From the NCBI GenBank assembly GCA_032158295.1, contig CM063243.1, positions 2,392,232-2,456,231 of the forward strand: a stretch of 64,000 nucleotides of DNA, written 5' to 3'. Positions 34,140 through 45,459 of the stretch are shown here, one piece after another. Position 1 is the stretch's first letter; every line of letters begins with the position of its first letter. Source of the stretch: Pycnopodia helianthoides (taxonomy: Eukaryota; Echinodermata; Asteroidea; Forcipulatida; Asteriidae). The notes under the pieces are model-generated. The model was given only the letters and a program-made list of their open reading frames with translations. It ran no database searches and was not told the origin of the DNA. The translations under genes were made by a program, and so were the position numbers.

Positions 34140-35300
34140 TTTTCTTCTAAAGTCCCGGTGTCTTTGGGGAGTCTGTAATGACGTCATCAGTTCTTGTGAA
34201 TTACAATTACAAGGCGTAAGGGGCGTGGCGTAGGGTGTTCAATGTGTGCCAATATTGGCCTTTTTAATGATATCTTATCAGATTAATATACTGAAATGCG
34301 ACCGAAGGAGAGCGACAAGATCTCCTACAGTAGATCAATAATCATTAATTCCCTTCAAAGTTGAGTTGCTACTTAATTAGATCATGGCTTCAATAAACTA
34401 CAAAGAGCCTATTTTGATGCCAAGTAAAGGCTACCAATGATTTGTTTATTTATATTCTGTGCTTACAATGGCCTTTTTGAAATGATTGAGTTGACAGTTA
34501 GCTCTTACTGATAGGTTGAAACTAAGCTGTAATTCTATGACTGAGAATATTTACGAAAAGGACGAAATATGTAAATAATATCAAATAAAGGCATCTTTAA
34601 AAAAAAAGTAAAAACAATGTTTTTCACTGAATAGAACCTTGTATTGTTCAATTGAAAGTGTATTACTGCTTTGTTATTGATTATTATGTTAATTGAACGA
34701 CAGTTCGTCATGAATTACTACACATTGTGTAGAGGCATTATAATCAAATTCATTCAAAATAAAAAAAGGAGTTCAACCTATACTACCGTCGGAAAAAATT
34801 CACGTTAAATTTGACTACAGCCTAAAAATGAATCCTTAATTAATTTTCTGAAATTGATTGACTAGAACTCAAAATTCAATTTAAAGTGAACGAGACAATA
34901 TTCAAGTACTTACAATTAATGTCAGAATCCCTTTTCGTCTACTGATGTTTTAGACTGCATCCGATTTTATCTAGAGCAGCCCAAATTTCCTTCGATTTAA
35001 AAGGGAAGTGCGTCCCCTCTTTTTGGTTCCTAACACTTTCTGATAAAACAGTCCCAGAAAATTATCTCCAATTGCAGTTGTCGTGTCTTCAAATCCATCA
35101 ATTTCCGGATAGCTAAACACTAGTTTACAATCTTACTGTCGCATTTTTTTTCCAAACAAAATATACCCCAAACTAAACCTAAAAACATCTGAAGTAAAAT
35201 CTGATGTTCCAGGGCATGGATATAGTATAATATATCTGTAAAATCGTGTGTGAGACCTTCTCTAAAAACAGCAGCATACAACTTGAAGTTGAATGGACCG
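34140..35300 (-). repeat. Lectin-unit distal block (repeated spacer with ORF scraps), copy 1
   Basis: A block found also at 38930-39180, 41200-42310, 44345-45290 and 48110-48450 plus 49067-49150. It starts with 'tgtctttggggagtctg' and 'gacgtcatcagttcttgtgaatta', runs through 'atggcttcaataaactacaa' and ends in minus-strand scraps of a protein frame: FNFKLYAA, HDFTDI, GFEDTTTAIGDNF and EIWAALDKIGC, before a conserved GTAAGTACTTG that resembles a splice donor. No family recognised. Confidence 0.5.
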
Positions 35301-35689
35301 GTTTTTGTTTGTTTTTTTCCCGACATATTTTTTTCTCAAAAATATTTTTATCTGGATTATGTATTAGACAGATTTCACAACAAAACACATTAAACAAACT
35401 TTCGCATATTATGCCACTTGACAAAGCACAAATTACATGCAACATGCAAAATAGTTTTTACATGGCTGATGGACGGGATTTGAGGTCGGGATCCTGACAA
35501 TAATTCATTTTTAGTTTGTAATAATAACTACCACTTTTTCTTGATGTTTTTTTTCCCTTCTCTTTTTGCAACACCTTAAATGAAAGCTTGGGCCCTATAC
35601 GTAACCTTCTGATAATCTATTAAAAAAACCATTTTAATCTTACATCTAAATTAATGGGTCGGACCCAGCATCTTTAAAGTGTGTTGAGA

Positions 35690-36600
35690 ATTATCCTGCG
35701 TCTGACTCAAGCGACTTCGGCTACGGCTATGGCCGTTGACAGCAGCGACAACGTTGAAGAATAATGCCTTTTCAGCGATCCAGCCATAGCCACTGCCGAA
35801 GCCGTTAAGTCAGACACACGGCCGTTATTGTCAACTGCAGAGCCAGTGAATTTGTTAATGAGTTTCCACTGTGTACCAGACTGGTAAGTTTGTTAAAGTA
35901 ACTTCTGAGTTCGTTACACGGCATTGTCATTCCACAAAAAGTTGAATTGCATCATGTATAGAATCAAGTACCTCGGCATAGTCTCTCCATCACCGCTTAT
36001 ATTAAGGGTTGGTCGGTGTAGTAGTACAGGTGTGGTCCCTCCTGACAGACTGTCGTCGATTAGGTTAAAAAGAGCCATGTGGATCGGTCCATTGGCTATA
36101 GTGCTGCAACGGTTATTCGGTTAATTGTTTAACCGCTCGTTGAAACAGCAAAGGCGGTTATCTGGTTTATTTTTTCAGTTCGACTATTCTTGAAATGTAC
36201 ACGTCCTTGCTTGTCACGGCGTAATTATATTTTTCTTCGATGCCATTGTCAAACCTTACCTAGAACAATTCTTGATACGAATAAACCATTTGGGCCCCAA
36301 AAGATGGGTGCTTCAATGATACAAGTTTGTTGACTATACGACCGTTGCCTATATTCTTTTTGCCAGTCGACTTCAGGCGGTAGCTAGCCGAACAAGGCTT
36401 TCATGATTGGTTTTGATAAACTGTATTGCAGTCTAAAATTATGTTGTCATATTGTTCGGGTGGCTTTACTGTTTATATCAATTAGTGGCATTGTGTTCAA
36501 AAAGAGTGATTTCATTATAAATGGATCTGTTACAACTGGCTTATAATTAACTTTATAGTTAAGTTTATACTACTGATTCTGCTGACGCTTGAGCAAGCTT
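35690..36600 (-). pseudogene. Lectin-unit downstream block, copy 3
   Basis: Includes the 130-bp foldback (35697-35822) and minus-strand frame scraps PTLNISGDGETMPRYLI, WKLINKFTG and GPKWFIRIKNCS. The frame has stops and frameshifts. It lies directly 3' of lectin 3. Confidence 0.6.
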
Positions 36601-36626
36601 AAGCTCCTTCACCATCCTCATCACAT

Positions 36627-37127
36627 TTAAACTGAAAACCTTTCAGGTATTTCGCAAATAAAGCTACTGACTGCAGTGCAATTACGGTCATTCCACAAGG
36701 AACTTACATTCATCTCGACACAATCCTCCGTACCTTCAAAACCATCGGGTTGAGTCGGGGCCCAGTTGGTGTAGTTCCCGGAAGGGCTACCGTCGATCCA
36801 GGCGAAGGAACCCGTGGTTGAGTCACGTCGGTAGCCGAACCATGTCTTCTGATACACCCCTCCGTTCATCACTGTGGCAAGCAGGAGGAGATAGTTGTGT
36901 TCCTCTTGGCTCATAATGGATGCCAGATGAGATGGTCTGCCTTGGCGTGACAAACTCTGACAGTGCTGTTCAGCTTCATCAAAGGTTTTGACATCCGTCA
37001 CGAAAAGGTAGCAATGATTCCCAAAACTTGTCCATGGACTGATGCAGGGCATGCATGGAGATACGATCAGGAAATGTGACTGAAAGAGTGCTATAAGAAT
37101 GCTGAAAACGGTGAAGTTTGCTGCCAT
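36627..37127 (-). CDS. Secreted C-type lectin 3 (QPD-type), single exon
   Basis: 166 residues. Signal peptide about 1-24, one residue shorter at the cleavage region (SPC instead of SPAC). The C-type lectin domain has Cys at 25, 28, 39, 56, 136, 150 and 158, QPD at 126-128 and WND at 145-147; NYT sequon at 118-120. QPD suggests galactose-type specificity. It differs from lectins 2 and 4 mainly in the loop between QPD and WND (GFEGTEDCVEMNVSS) and the last loop before FIC. The C-terminus PERFSV lacks the basic tail of lectins 2 and 6. Confidence 0.92.
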   Translation of the reverse strand: MAANFTVFSILIALFQSHFLIVSPCMPCISPWTSFGNHCYLFVTDVKTFDEAEQHCQSLSRQGRPSHLASIMSQEEHNYLLLLATVMNGGVYQKTWFGYRRDSTTGSFAWIDGSPSGNYTNWAPTQPDGFEGTEDCVEMNVSSLWNDRNCTAVSSFICEIPERFSV

Positions 37128-37241
37128 TTTGAACTCTTGGTGAAAGCGTCTGTATTCGGCAGGAGGTAAATAGTTTAAGGCAATAATGTGTAGCTGTAAT
37201 AAACCGCATCCCTGCCTACCGACCTTTCAGTTAATACATAT

Positions 37242-37579
37242 TACTATACCTCATACATATTCATGACTGAGAGTCGAATTCTCACTGGTCCATTCAACAT
37301 CACGTGCCAGACGCTATATTTGCTGTTTACCAAGCGCGCACGCGAGTATTCACGCACATGGTAAATGCGCATGACAAGTAGACTGTCGGGCGACAGTCTA
37401 CTTGTCATGCGCTTTACGATCGTGGAACTGTTCACCGGGTGTTGTCCGCATGCGCGAACATCGCTCTAGCGACATCCAACACATGAAAAACTTATCCTGG
37501 ATGCAATTTATCATTTCACAGTCATTTTCCCCTTGGTCCTAATATTGTACCGGTGACTGAATATGTATGAGGTATAGTA
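37242..37579. mobile_element. 338-bp foldback/MITE with 20-bp inverted ends
   Basis: Left end 'tactatacctcatacatattca' and right end 'tgaatatgtatgaggtatagta' are inverted. In the centre is a second near-perfect palindrome at 37368-37418 (GCATGACAAGTAGACTGTCG). No coding capacity. It follows lectin 3's 5' flank. Confidence 0.75.
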
Positions 37580-37582
37580 AAA

Positions 37583-37737
37583 CAAATATAACTTGGTTTA
37601 TTTCGGTTGATCAGTCGATAATAGCTCCCTCGGTATTGGAAGTTGACAAACTAGTTCGCCGAGGGAACTAGTTTGTCAACTTCCAATACCTCGGGGAGCT
37701 AATATCGACTGTTCACCCTCAAACCATGTTATATTTG
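37583..37737. mobile_element. 155-bp foldback element, adjacent to the previous one
   Basis: Outer arms 'caaatataacttggttt' and 'aaaccatgttatatttg' and inner arms 'aactagttcgccgagg'-type pair, with a long stem GGAAGTTGACAAACTAGTT against its inverse. Only three bases separate it from the element at 37242-37579. Confidence 0.75.
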
Positions 37738-38074
37738 TATACTGCATTCAACTGCGCATTTTAAAGATTTTCGCCCTGGTTTTGATGGACTATAAAGCAC
37801 TCTAACAAATAGGCCTACCGTTCATTTGCTTTACTATTAAATATTAATTAGTTGGATTGTGTTCAGAAAGAGTGAATTTATAATTAATGTGTCTGTTACA
37901 ATAAATTGAAGGACGACCGGGTCTTACAGAGCTTTTAAGAATCACGGAGTATCTTATATTTCATTCATGTTATAATTGCATCGGGGATGAATAATACAAT
38001 GTTGTCTTTCCACATGCACCCTTACACCGATGTGTGATGATAAACACTGTATAAATAATAATGCGTTCAGAGAC

Positions 38075-38092
38075 CTGCGGGGGGGGGGGGAC
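38075..38092. repeat. Poly-G tract
   Basis: A run of about twelve G at 38079-38090 in the upstream region of lectin 3. Confidence 0.8.
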
Positions 38093-38229
38093 AAGCCGCA
38101 TACAATTTTTTGTATTATTATAAATAAACAATTAAAAGAAAGAAACAAACTGGAAAACATAAAAAAGTGATGAAATACAGCGGGGGAATTATCGGCCGAG
38201 GGTAGGTAAAGCAAAAAGGATTAACTCGT

Positions 38230-39180
38230 GTGATGTGCCGGTGTCATAGGAAAATCTGTCCCTCGGAGATTCTGTCCCCCATGTGGGAAACTGACATGGG
38301 CTGAAGGATGTTGGTTCAAAAGAGGGCGCTATCAGAAGAAGTTTATGGCACAGTTCACCTTTGTGGGAAGGAATTGGTAAAACACTTAATGAGTGCGTGA
38401 GTATAACCAGGAATTACACAAATGCAGGAAGGTTCCACTGGTTACTGGCTCCCCATTAAGCCAAAAAGTTTGATTTGTGGGGGAAGGGGTGCTGGAAACA
38501 TCAGAACCTAGCGCAGGCTGTCAGCAAGACACAATCATGGAAGCCTGCTACAAAGAACAGATGGCTCCATGGCCACTATCAAAAGGTTAGATTTGAGTAG
38601 GTTTGTATGGTCTGTATGTCGGTACAATTTTGTGCACGAAGTATACGAGTGAAATCATTTTTTAGCCTCTCAAAAATATAAAATAAAAATACTCAAGTGT
38701 AGGATATGATCCCCCTCTTATATAAGTGGAATGATCCAGTCTGTGATATCAAGGACTTTGACTCTCTCGAGGCATTGCACTTTGGAGAAAACAGTGAAAT
38801 TAAAAATGTCCCGTGACTTAGTGTTACCAGCGCTCTCGTAATAAAGAGTTTTAATATAGTTTAGATTTGTAGTCAGTGGATTCATACTGATCACAAAGGG
38901 ACAATTAGGTCTGGTTTAAAAAAATTGTCTACGGTCCCGGTGTCTTTGGGGAGTAGCTGTAGTGTGGTCATCAGTTCTTGTGAATAACGATTACACGGTG
39001 TTAGGGGCCAGTGCTTCATGCAGGACTCGAAATAATGTGTCCATTGTATGCCAATATCGGCTTTTATTAATGATATCTTGTTGTAATATACTGAAATGCG
39101 ACTGAAGGAAAGCGACATTGTCTCCGACAGTAGATCAATATTCATTAACTCCCTTCAAAGTTGAGTTGCTACTTAATTAG
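38230..39180. repeat. Duplicated spacer segment (partner at 40430-41470)
   Basis: 'gatgtgccggtgtc' followed by 'aaatctgtccctc', 'gattctgtcccccatgtgg', 'caaaagagggcgctatcag', then 'gcgcaggctgtcagcaagaca' and the 'tctttggggag' block occur in the same order in both. No coding frame. Confidence 0.7.
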
Positions 39181-39373
39181 ATAGGCGGTAGCTAGCCGAA
39201 CAAGGCTTTCATGCTTGGTTTTGATAAACTGTATTGCAGTCTAAAATTATGTATATTAGGTGTTCGGGTGGCTTTACTGTTTAATATCAATTAGTGGCAT
39301 TGTGTTCAAGAAGAGTGAATTCGTAATTAATGGATCTGTTACAACTGGCTTATAATTAACTTTATAGTTACTA

Positions 39374-39708
39374 ACTTTACAGGCGAAGGAACCCGTGGTT
39401 GAGTCACGTCGGTAGCCGAGCCATGTGCGCTGAAACACCCCTCCGTTCATCACTTTGGCAAGCAGGAGGAGGAAGTCATTTTCCTCTTGGCTGATAATGG
39501 ACGCCAGATGAGAAGGTCTGCCAAGGCGTGACAAACCCTGACAGTACTGTTCAGCTTCATGAGGTCTTGGTATCCGTCACGAGAAGGTAGCAATGATTCC
39601 CAAAACGTGTTCATGGACTGATGCAGGACATGCAGGGAGATACGATCAGGAAATGGGACTGAAGGAGAGCTATATAAGAATACTGAAAACAGTGAAGTTT
39701 GTTGCCAT
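39374..39708 (-). pseudogene. C-type lectin pseudogene A (3' half deleted)
   Basis: The ATG and signal-peptide codons at 39708 are recognisable. A small insertion in the signal region ('gctatataagaa' for 'gctacaagaa') and a small deletion near 39562 break the frame. The frame then resumes with SRLGRPSHLASIISQEEN and VMNGGVF to GSFA at about 39382. There it jumps straight into the downstream-flank sequence ('taactataaagttaattata'), so the sugar-binding half and WND are missing. No function as a lectin is expected. Confidence 0.85.
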
Positions 39709-39972
39709 TTTGAGCTCTTGGTATTTGCGTCTGTACTCGGCAGGACGTAAACAGTTTTTAGGTTTATTGTGTTGCTGTAATAAACCGTATCCCTGTCTAT
39801 CGATCTTTCAGAGTGCATTAACTGCCCAATAGACTGATTGCGCGACCAATGCCACGTGACCTATAGTCAGACAAGGCGTCCTCCATAAGGAAAGTGCCGT
39901 TGTTGTAAAGTACATGATGATTATTACGTTTGTTTATTCGATCCATGGTTTTCTTTCTTGAAATCTGTGAGT

Positions 39973-40240
39973 TATAAAATGCATAGTTTATGGTTAGAAA
40001 GATGTTTTAAAGGTAGAATTCAATGAGCCACACAAATATGCCTCGAAATTGCGTGGTTTTCCTTTTACATCGTGAACTAACACAGTCGGCCATTTTATGG
40101 AGTCAAACTTTTGACTCCACAAATTGGCCGACCTTGTTAGTTCGCAAAGTTCAAGGGAAAACCACGCAATTTCGAGGCACAATTGTGTGGATCATTGTAT
40201 TCTACTTTTAAAACATCTTTCTAACCATATGCATTTTATA
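39973..40240. mobile_element. 268-bp nearly full-length palindrome (foldback element)
   Basis: Arms run from 'tataaaatgc' (39973) to 'gcattttata' (40240) and pair almost throughout, including ATTGCGTGGTTTTCC against GGAAAACCACGCAAT and a central GGAGTCAAACTTTTGACTCC. The strong outer-to-centre pairing marks a recent foldback MITE. No coding content. Confidence 0.85.
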
Positions 40241-40429
40241 GCAAACGGTTACAAACGCTTTTTATAGACCAACTCGACCGATCCAAGGCAACGTGTACCT
40301 TTAATAAAGGTAAATTATTAATTTTCCCTTTACTGTTAAAAAATTAGATTTCTAAGTATTTTTCGTGTATTTTTGAATATTTAGCATTAGTGCACTGTAT
40401 GCTATGGGAGATTATTTGGTGCGGTACAC

Positions 40430-41470
40430 CCTGATGTGCCGGTGTCTAGGTAAATCTGTCCCTCAGAGATTCTGTCCCCCATGTGGTATATTAACATGGG
40501 CTAAAGGAGGTTGATTCAAAAGAGGGCGCTATCAGAAGAAGTTTGGCACAGTTCACCGTTCACCGGGAACAGCATCTCCGGGGGACAGAATCTCCTGACA
40601 CATCGGTAGGTTATTAAGCGTTATCTCAATTGCAACGCAAACATATTGCGAAGGAATTGGTAAAACACTTGAGTGCGTGAGTAATCCCAGGAATTATTCA
40701 AATGCATGAATGTTATGCTATAGTCACTGGCTCGCAAGTGGTGGTGGGGGTGGGGGAGGGGTAGGGTGGGGGTGGAAACTTCAGAGCCTAGCGCAGGCTG
40801 TCAGCAAGACACATAGAAGCCTGCTACATACAAAGAACAGATGGCTCCAAAAGGTTGATCTGGGTAGGTCTGTATAATGGTCTGAATTTCTGTACAATTT
40901 TGTGCATGACTTAAGTGTAGCCTATCGGTGAAATTTGTTTTTAGCCTCTCTCTCCAAATTTAAACTTCACAAGTCTGGGATCTGACCCCCCTCTTTGATA
41001 AGTGGAATGGTCCAGTCTGATATCTAGGACTTCGACTCCCTCAGGGCATTGCACTTTGGGAAAACAGTGAAATATTTAAAATATGCCGTGACTTAGTTTT
41101 ATCAGCAATCACTTAAGGGTTTTAATATATTTTAGATTTGCAGTCAACTGATTGTTACTGATCGCGAAGGAAAAATTAAGTCTGATTGGAAGTTTTATTT
41201 TCCACAGTCCTGGTGTCTTTGGGGAGTCTGTGATGACGTCATCAGTTCTTGTGAATTACGATTACACGGCGTTAGTGCTTCATGCAGGACTCGAAATAAT
41301 GTGTTCATTGTATGCCATTATTGGCCTTTATAAATGGTTGTCTTATCCTGACTTGCGACTGAGGGAGAGCGACAGTATCTCCTATACAGTAGATCAATAT
41401 TCATTAACTCCCTTCATAGTTGAGTTGCTACTAATTAGACCATGGCTTCAATAAACTACAAAAAGCCTAT
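40430..41470. repeat. Second copy of the 38230-39180 spacer segment
   Basis: Same order of motifs as the partner, with an added 'tctccgggggacagaatctcctgacacatcgg' stretch near 40575-40607 that is a partial inverse of the 'gattctgtcccc' segment, forming an inverted pair across 40430-40610. A G-rich simple stretch lies at 40735-40775. Confidence 0.65.
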
Positions 41471-42778
41471 TTTGATGCCAAGTAAAAGGCTGTAATGTGT
41501 TTATTTATACCTTTTGGAAATGATTGAGTTGACAGATAACTATTACTGAAAGGTTGCAATTAGCTGTAATTCTATGACTGAGAATATTGACGAATAGGAC
41601 GAAATACGTAAGTAATATCAACCAGGATATCTTTTTGAACCAACAGCATTAAAAACAATAGTTTTTCCAATAAAATGGTTTTCCAATATAACTTTGTGTT
41701 CTTCGAGTGAAAGCGTGTTAGCTTTGATAATAGGTTATTAAATTAATTGAACGACAGTTCGTCATGATTTACCGTACATTGTGTGGCATTATAATCAAAT
41801 CCATGCAAAAATCACAAAAGGAGTTCAACTATACTTCGTGCAGTGGAAAAGAGACTCACCATTTTTGGACAAAAGTAACAATGAATCCCCAATGAATTTT
41901 TTGAAAACGATTGACCAGAACTAAAAGTCCTATCTACAGAGAACGAGACAACTTTCAAGTATTTACAAATAATGTCAGGGTCCCTTTTCGTCAACTGGTG
42001 TATTACATTTCATCCAACTTTATCTAGAGCAGTCAAAATTTCTCCCGATTTCTCCCCTCTTTTTGGTTCTAAACACTTTTTGATAAAACACCCACAGAAA
42101 ATTGTCTCCCATTGCAGCTGTCGTGTCTTCAAATCCATCAGTTTCGGGCCATCCAAACACTAGTTTTCACTGTAAATTCATTGTTTCATTACCCAAAACT
42201 AAACATAAAGATATCTAAACTAAAATCTGATGTTCCAAAGAATATTCAAAAAATTATATCTTTAAAATCGTGTGTGAGACCTCCTCTGTAAACAGCAGCA
42301 TTCAACTTGAAGTTAAAAAGAACAATAAATGGATCGGTCACACTGTTATAGTGCTGCTCATGGTTATTCGCTTAATCGGTTAACCGCTCGTTCAATCGGT
42401 TATCCGGTATATATTTTTTTCAGTGTGATTATTCTTGAAATATTCACATACATAATGTGTTCTGTGTTCCGATTGCAAACCATACTATACAAGCGTCCGT
42501 TTTAAAATGGAGAACCATTCTTGATACGATTAAACCATTTGGGCCCCAAAAGATGGGCGCTTCAATGACATACGTTTATTGACTACGACCTACCCGTTTT
42601 TCAGTGCCATCGGTTACCTACTTATTTATTTATTTTTCCAGTCGACTTCAGTCGGTAGCCGAACAAGGTTTTCATTCTTGGCCTATTGATCGTCATTTAG
42701 TTTATAGTTAAGTTTATAATTCTACTTAGTCTGCTGACGCTTGAGTAAGCTTAAGCTTCTTCAACATCCTCATCACAT

Positions 42779-43279
42779 TTAAACTGAAAACCTTTCTGGT
42801 ATTTTACAAATGAAGCCCCTCAGTTGAGTGCAAGTATTGTCATTCCATGAGGATTTTTCAGACATCTCGACACAATCTTCCGTACCACCAGCATCATCGG
42901 GTTGATTCAGGTCCCAGTTGGTGTAGCTCCCGGAAGGGCTGCCGTCGATCCAGGCGAAGGAACCCGTGGTTGAGTCACGTCGGTACCCGAGCCATGTGTG
43001 CTGATACACCCCTCCGTTCATCACTGTGGCAAGCAGGAAGAGGAAATCATTTTCCTCTTGGCTCATAATGGACGCCAGATGAGGTGGTCTGCCGAGGCGT
43101 GACAAACCCTGACAGTACTGTTCAGCTTCATCAAAAGTCTTTGCATCCGTCACGAGAAGGTAGCAATGATTCCCAAAACTTGTCCATGGACTGATGCAGG
43201 ACATGCAGGGAGATACGATCAGGACATGCAACTGAAGGAGTGCTGCAAGAATACTGAAAACAGTGAAGTTTGTTGCCAT
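42779..43279 (-). CDS. Secreted C-type lectin 4 (QPD-type), single exon
   Basis: 166 residues from the Met at 43279; the open frame extends 14 codons further upstream (to 43321), but alignment with the sister genes and the signal peptide favours MATNFTVFSI as the start. Cys at 25, 28, 39, 56, 136, 150 and 158; QPD at 126-128; WND at 145-147. The sequon seen in lectins 1 and 3 is SYT here, so it is lost. The loop after QPD is DAGGTEDCVEMSEKS. Ends PERFSV like lectin 3, its closest sister in the C-terminal part. Confidence 0.92.
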   Translation of the reverse strand: MATNFTVFSILAALLQLHVLIVSPCMSCISPWTSFGNHCYLLVTDAKTFDEAEQYCQGLSRLGRPPHLASIMSQEENDFLFLLATVMNGGVYQHTWLGYRRDSTTGSFAWIDGSPSGSYTNWDLNQPDDAGGTEDCVEMSEKSSWNDNTCTQLRGFICKIPERFSV

Positions 43280-43668
43280 TTTGAGCTCTGGGTGATAGCG
43301 TCTGTACTCGGCAGGACGCAAACAGTTTTTAGCAATATTATGTAGCTGTAATAAACCGCATCCCTGTCTTTCGACCTTTAGTTAATACATACTGCATTTA
43401 ACTGCGCATTTTAAAGTTTTTCGCCCTGTTTTTGATGGATTATTAAGCACTCTAAAAATGATGTAGTCTTACCGCTAATTGGCTTTACTAATTAATGTTA
43501 TTAAGTGAGATTGTGTTCAGAAAGAGTGGACATATAATTAAATAATGGGTTTGATAAAATTTGAATGATGACGGGTTTTTAAAAAGCTCTCAAGAATCGC
43601 TGAGTATCTTATATTTAATTCATGTTATAATTGCATCGGTGATAAATAATACAAGTTTTCCAAACCCC

Positions 43669-44054
43669 TTAAAGGCAGTGGACACTACTGGTAATTACTC
43701 AAAATAATTATTAGCATAAAACCTTACTTGGTAACGAGTAATGGGGAGAGGTTGACAGTATAAAACATTGTGAGAAACGGCTCCCTCTGAGGTGACATAG
43801 TTTTCGAGAAAGAAGTAATTTTCCACGAATTTGATTTCGAGACCTCATAATTAGATTTTGAGGTCTCGAAATCAACCATCTGAAAGCACACAACTTCGTG
43901 TGACAAGTGTGTTTTTTATTGCATAGTTATCTCGCAACTTCGACGAACATTTGAGCTCAAGTGTTTACAGATTTGTTATTTTTTTCATATGTTGAGATAC
44001 ACCAAGTGAGAAGACTGGTCTTTGGCAATTACCAATAGTGTCCAGTGTCTTTAA
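43669..44054. mobile_element. 386-bp TTAA MITE, copy 2, upstream of lectin 4
   Basis: TTAAAGGCAGTGGACACTAC at the left and GTGTCCAGTGTCTTTAA at the right, with TTAA borders and the internal GAGACCTCA/TGAGGTCTC hairpin (43838-43870). The matching spot near 37995-38050, upstream of lectin 3, lacks it and shows the uninterrupted 'gataaataatac...cactgtata' type sequence, so insertion followed the unit duplication. Confidence 0.8.
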
Positions 44055-45459
44055 TAAGCACTGTATAATTAATAATGCTTTCAAAGACCTGCGGGGAAAA
44101 ACGAGCCCCATATAATGTTTTTTAAATTAAAAAATGATAAAAGGAAAAAAGGAGAAACAAAATAGGGATGAAGTACAGCTAGGGGTGGGGGGGGGGGTAT
44201 CTGCCTAAGGTAGGTAATGCAAAACGAGTTTACTCGTGTAATGTGCCGGTGAGTAATTTAGCGCTATCTCACTATCTCCAAAATAGTTTGGATTGTGGTC
44301 AGCAGAATGTGACTGATTTCAAGGGGAAAATTGAAAGTTATTTTCTACAGTCCTTGTGTCTTTGGGAAGTCTGTTTGACGTCATAGTTCCTGCACATTAC
44401 GGTTACATGGTATTACCGACGTGTCAAGTTCATGATCGTCATCATTGATTAGCTGCTGAGAAGGCAACCACAAAGTTACCTGCTTATTTTAGGCATACGT
44501 CGAGTGAGCAGGGGGATGAAGATCAAAACAACGCTCAAAATAAATGGTTCCATATATATTGACCCCCCCCCCCATTGAACGACAGTTCGTCATGAATTAC
44601 TACACATTGTGTAGTGGCATTATAATCAAATCCATGCAAAAATCGCAAAAGGAGTTCAACCTATACTGCGTGGTAAAAACTCACACTAATTTGGAGAAAA
44701 TGTAACCGTGAATCTCTAATATATTTTCTGGGATTAACTGAAAATCCAATCTAAAGTGAACGAGACAATATTCAAGTACTTACAAAAATTGTCAGGGTCC
44801 CTTTTCGTCTACTGATGTTTTAGATTGCATCCGATTTTATCTGGAGCAGCCCAAATTTCCTCCGATTCAAAAGGGAAGTGCGTCCCCTCCTTTTGGTTCC
44901 TAACACTTTCTAATCAAACATCCACAGAGAATTGTCTCCAATCGCAGCAGTCGTGTCTTTATAATCCATTAATTTCGGGCCAGCCAAAACAGTAGTTTTC
45001 ACTTTAAATTCATTGTCCCGTTACTTTACAAAAGATACCCAAAATTAATTGATACAAATAAAATAAAGCAAAATCTAATGTTTCAAGGCATGGATATGTT
45101 TCAATAAATATTTCTGTAAAATCTTGTATGAGACCTCCTCTATCAACAACAGCATACAACTTGAAGTTGCATGGCCCGATTTTAGCCGAAATAATTTGTT
45201 TCTCTAAATTAATTTTGACAGATTTCAGAACGAAAAACGTCAATTTTCTCATGTATCCCACAGGCACAATGTACAAAATAAATGGAACAAATAAATAGAT
45301 CCCGACAATAATTCATTGCCCCCCCCCCCATTTTTTGCAATGAAAGCTTGGGCCCTGTAAACTTCTGATAGTCTATGAAAAAAATATTTTAATCTTGCAT
45401 CTAAGTTAATGGGTCAAATAATCTCAAAGTCGGACCCAGCATCTTTAAAGTGTGTTGAG

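Larger units (their letters stand above)
29500..34280. other. Spacer between lectins 2 and 3, no gene recognised
   Basis: Contains a GC-rich stretch (29500-29770) with overlapping short open frames of no known family, a short tandem repeat, MITEs, a perfect palindrome and a small foldback. Frames on either strand show no recognisable domain. Confidence 0.45.

Noticed and set aside
42779..43321. A longer lectin 4 starting at 43321
   Set aside because: The 14 extra codons correspond to the 5' leader conserved upstream of the sister genes and would place charged residues before the signal peptide.
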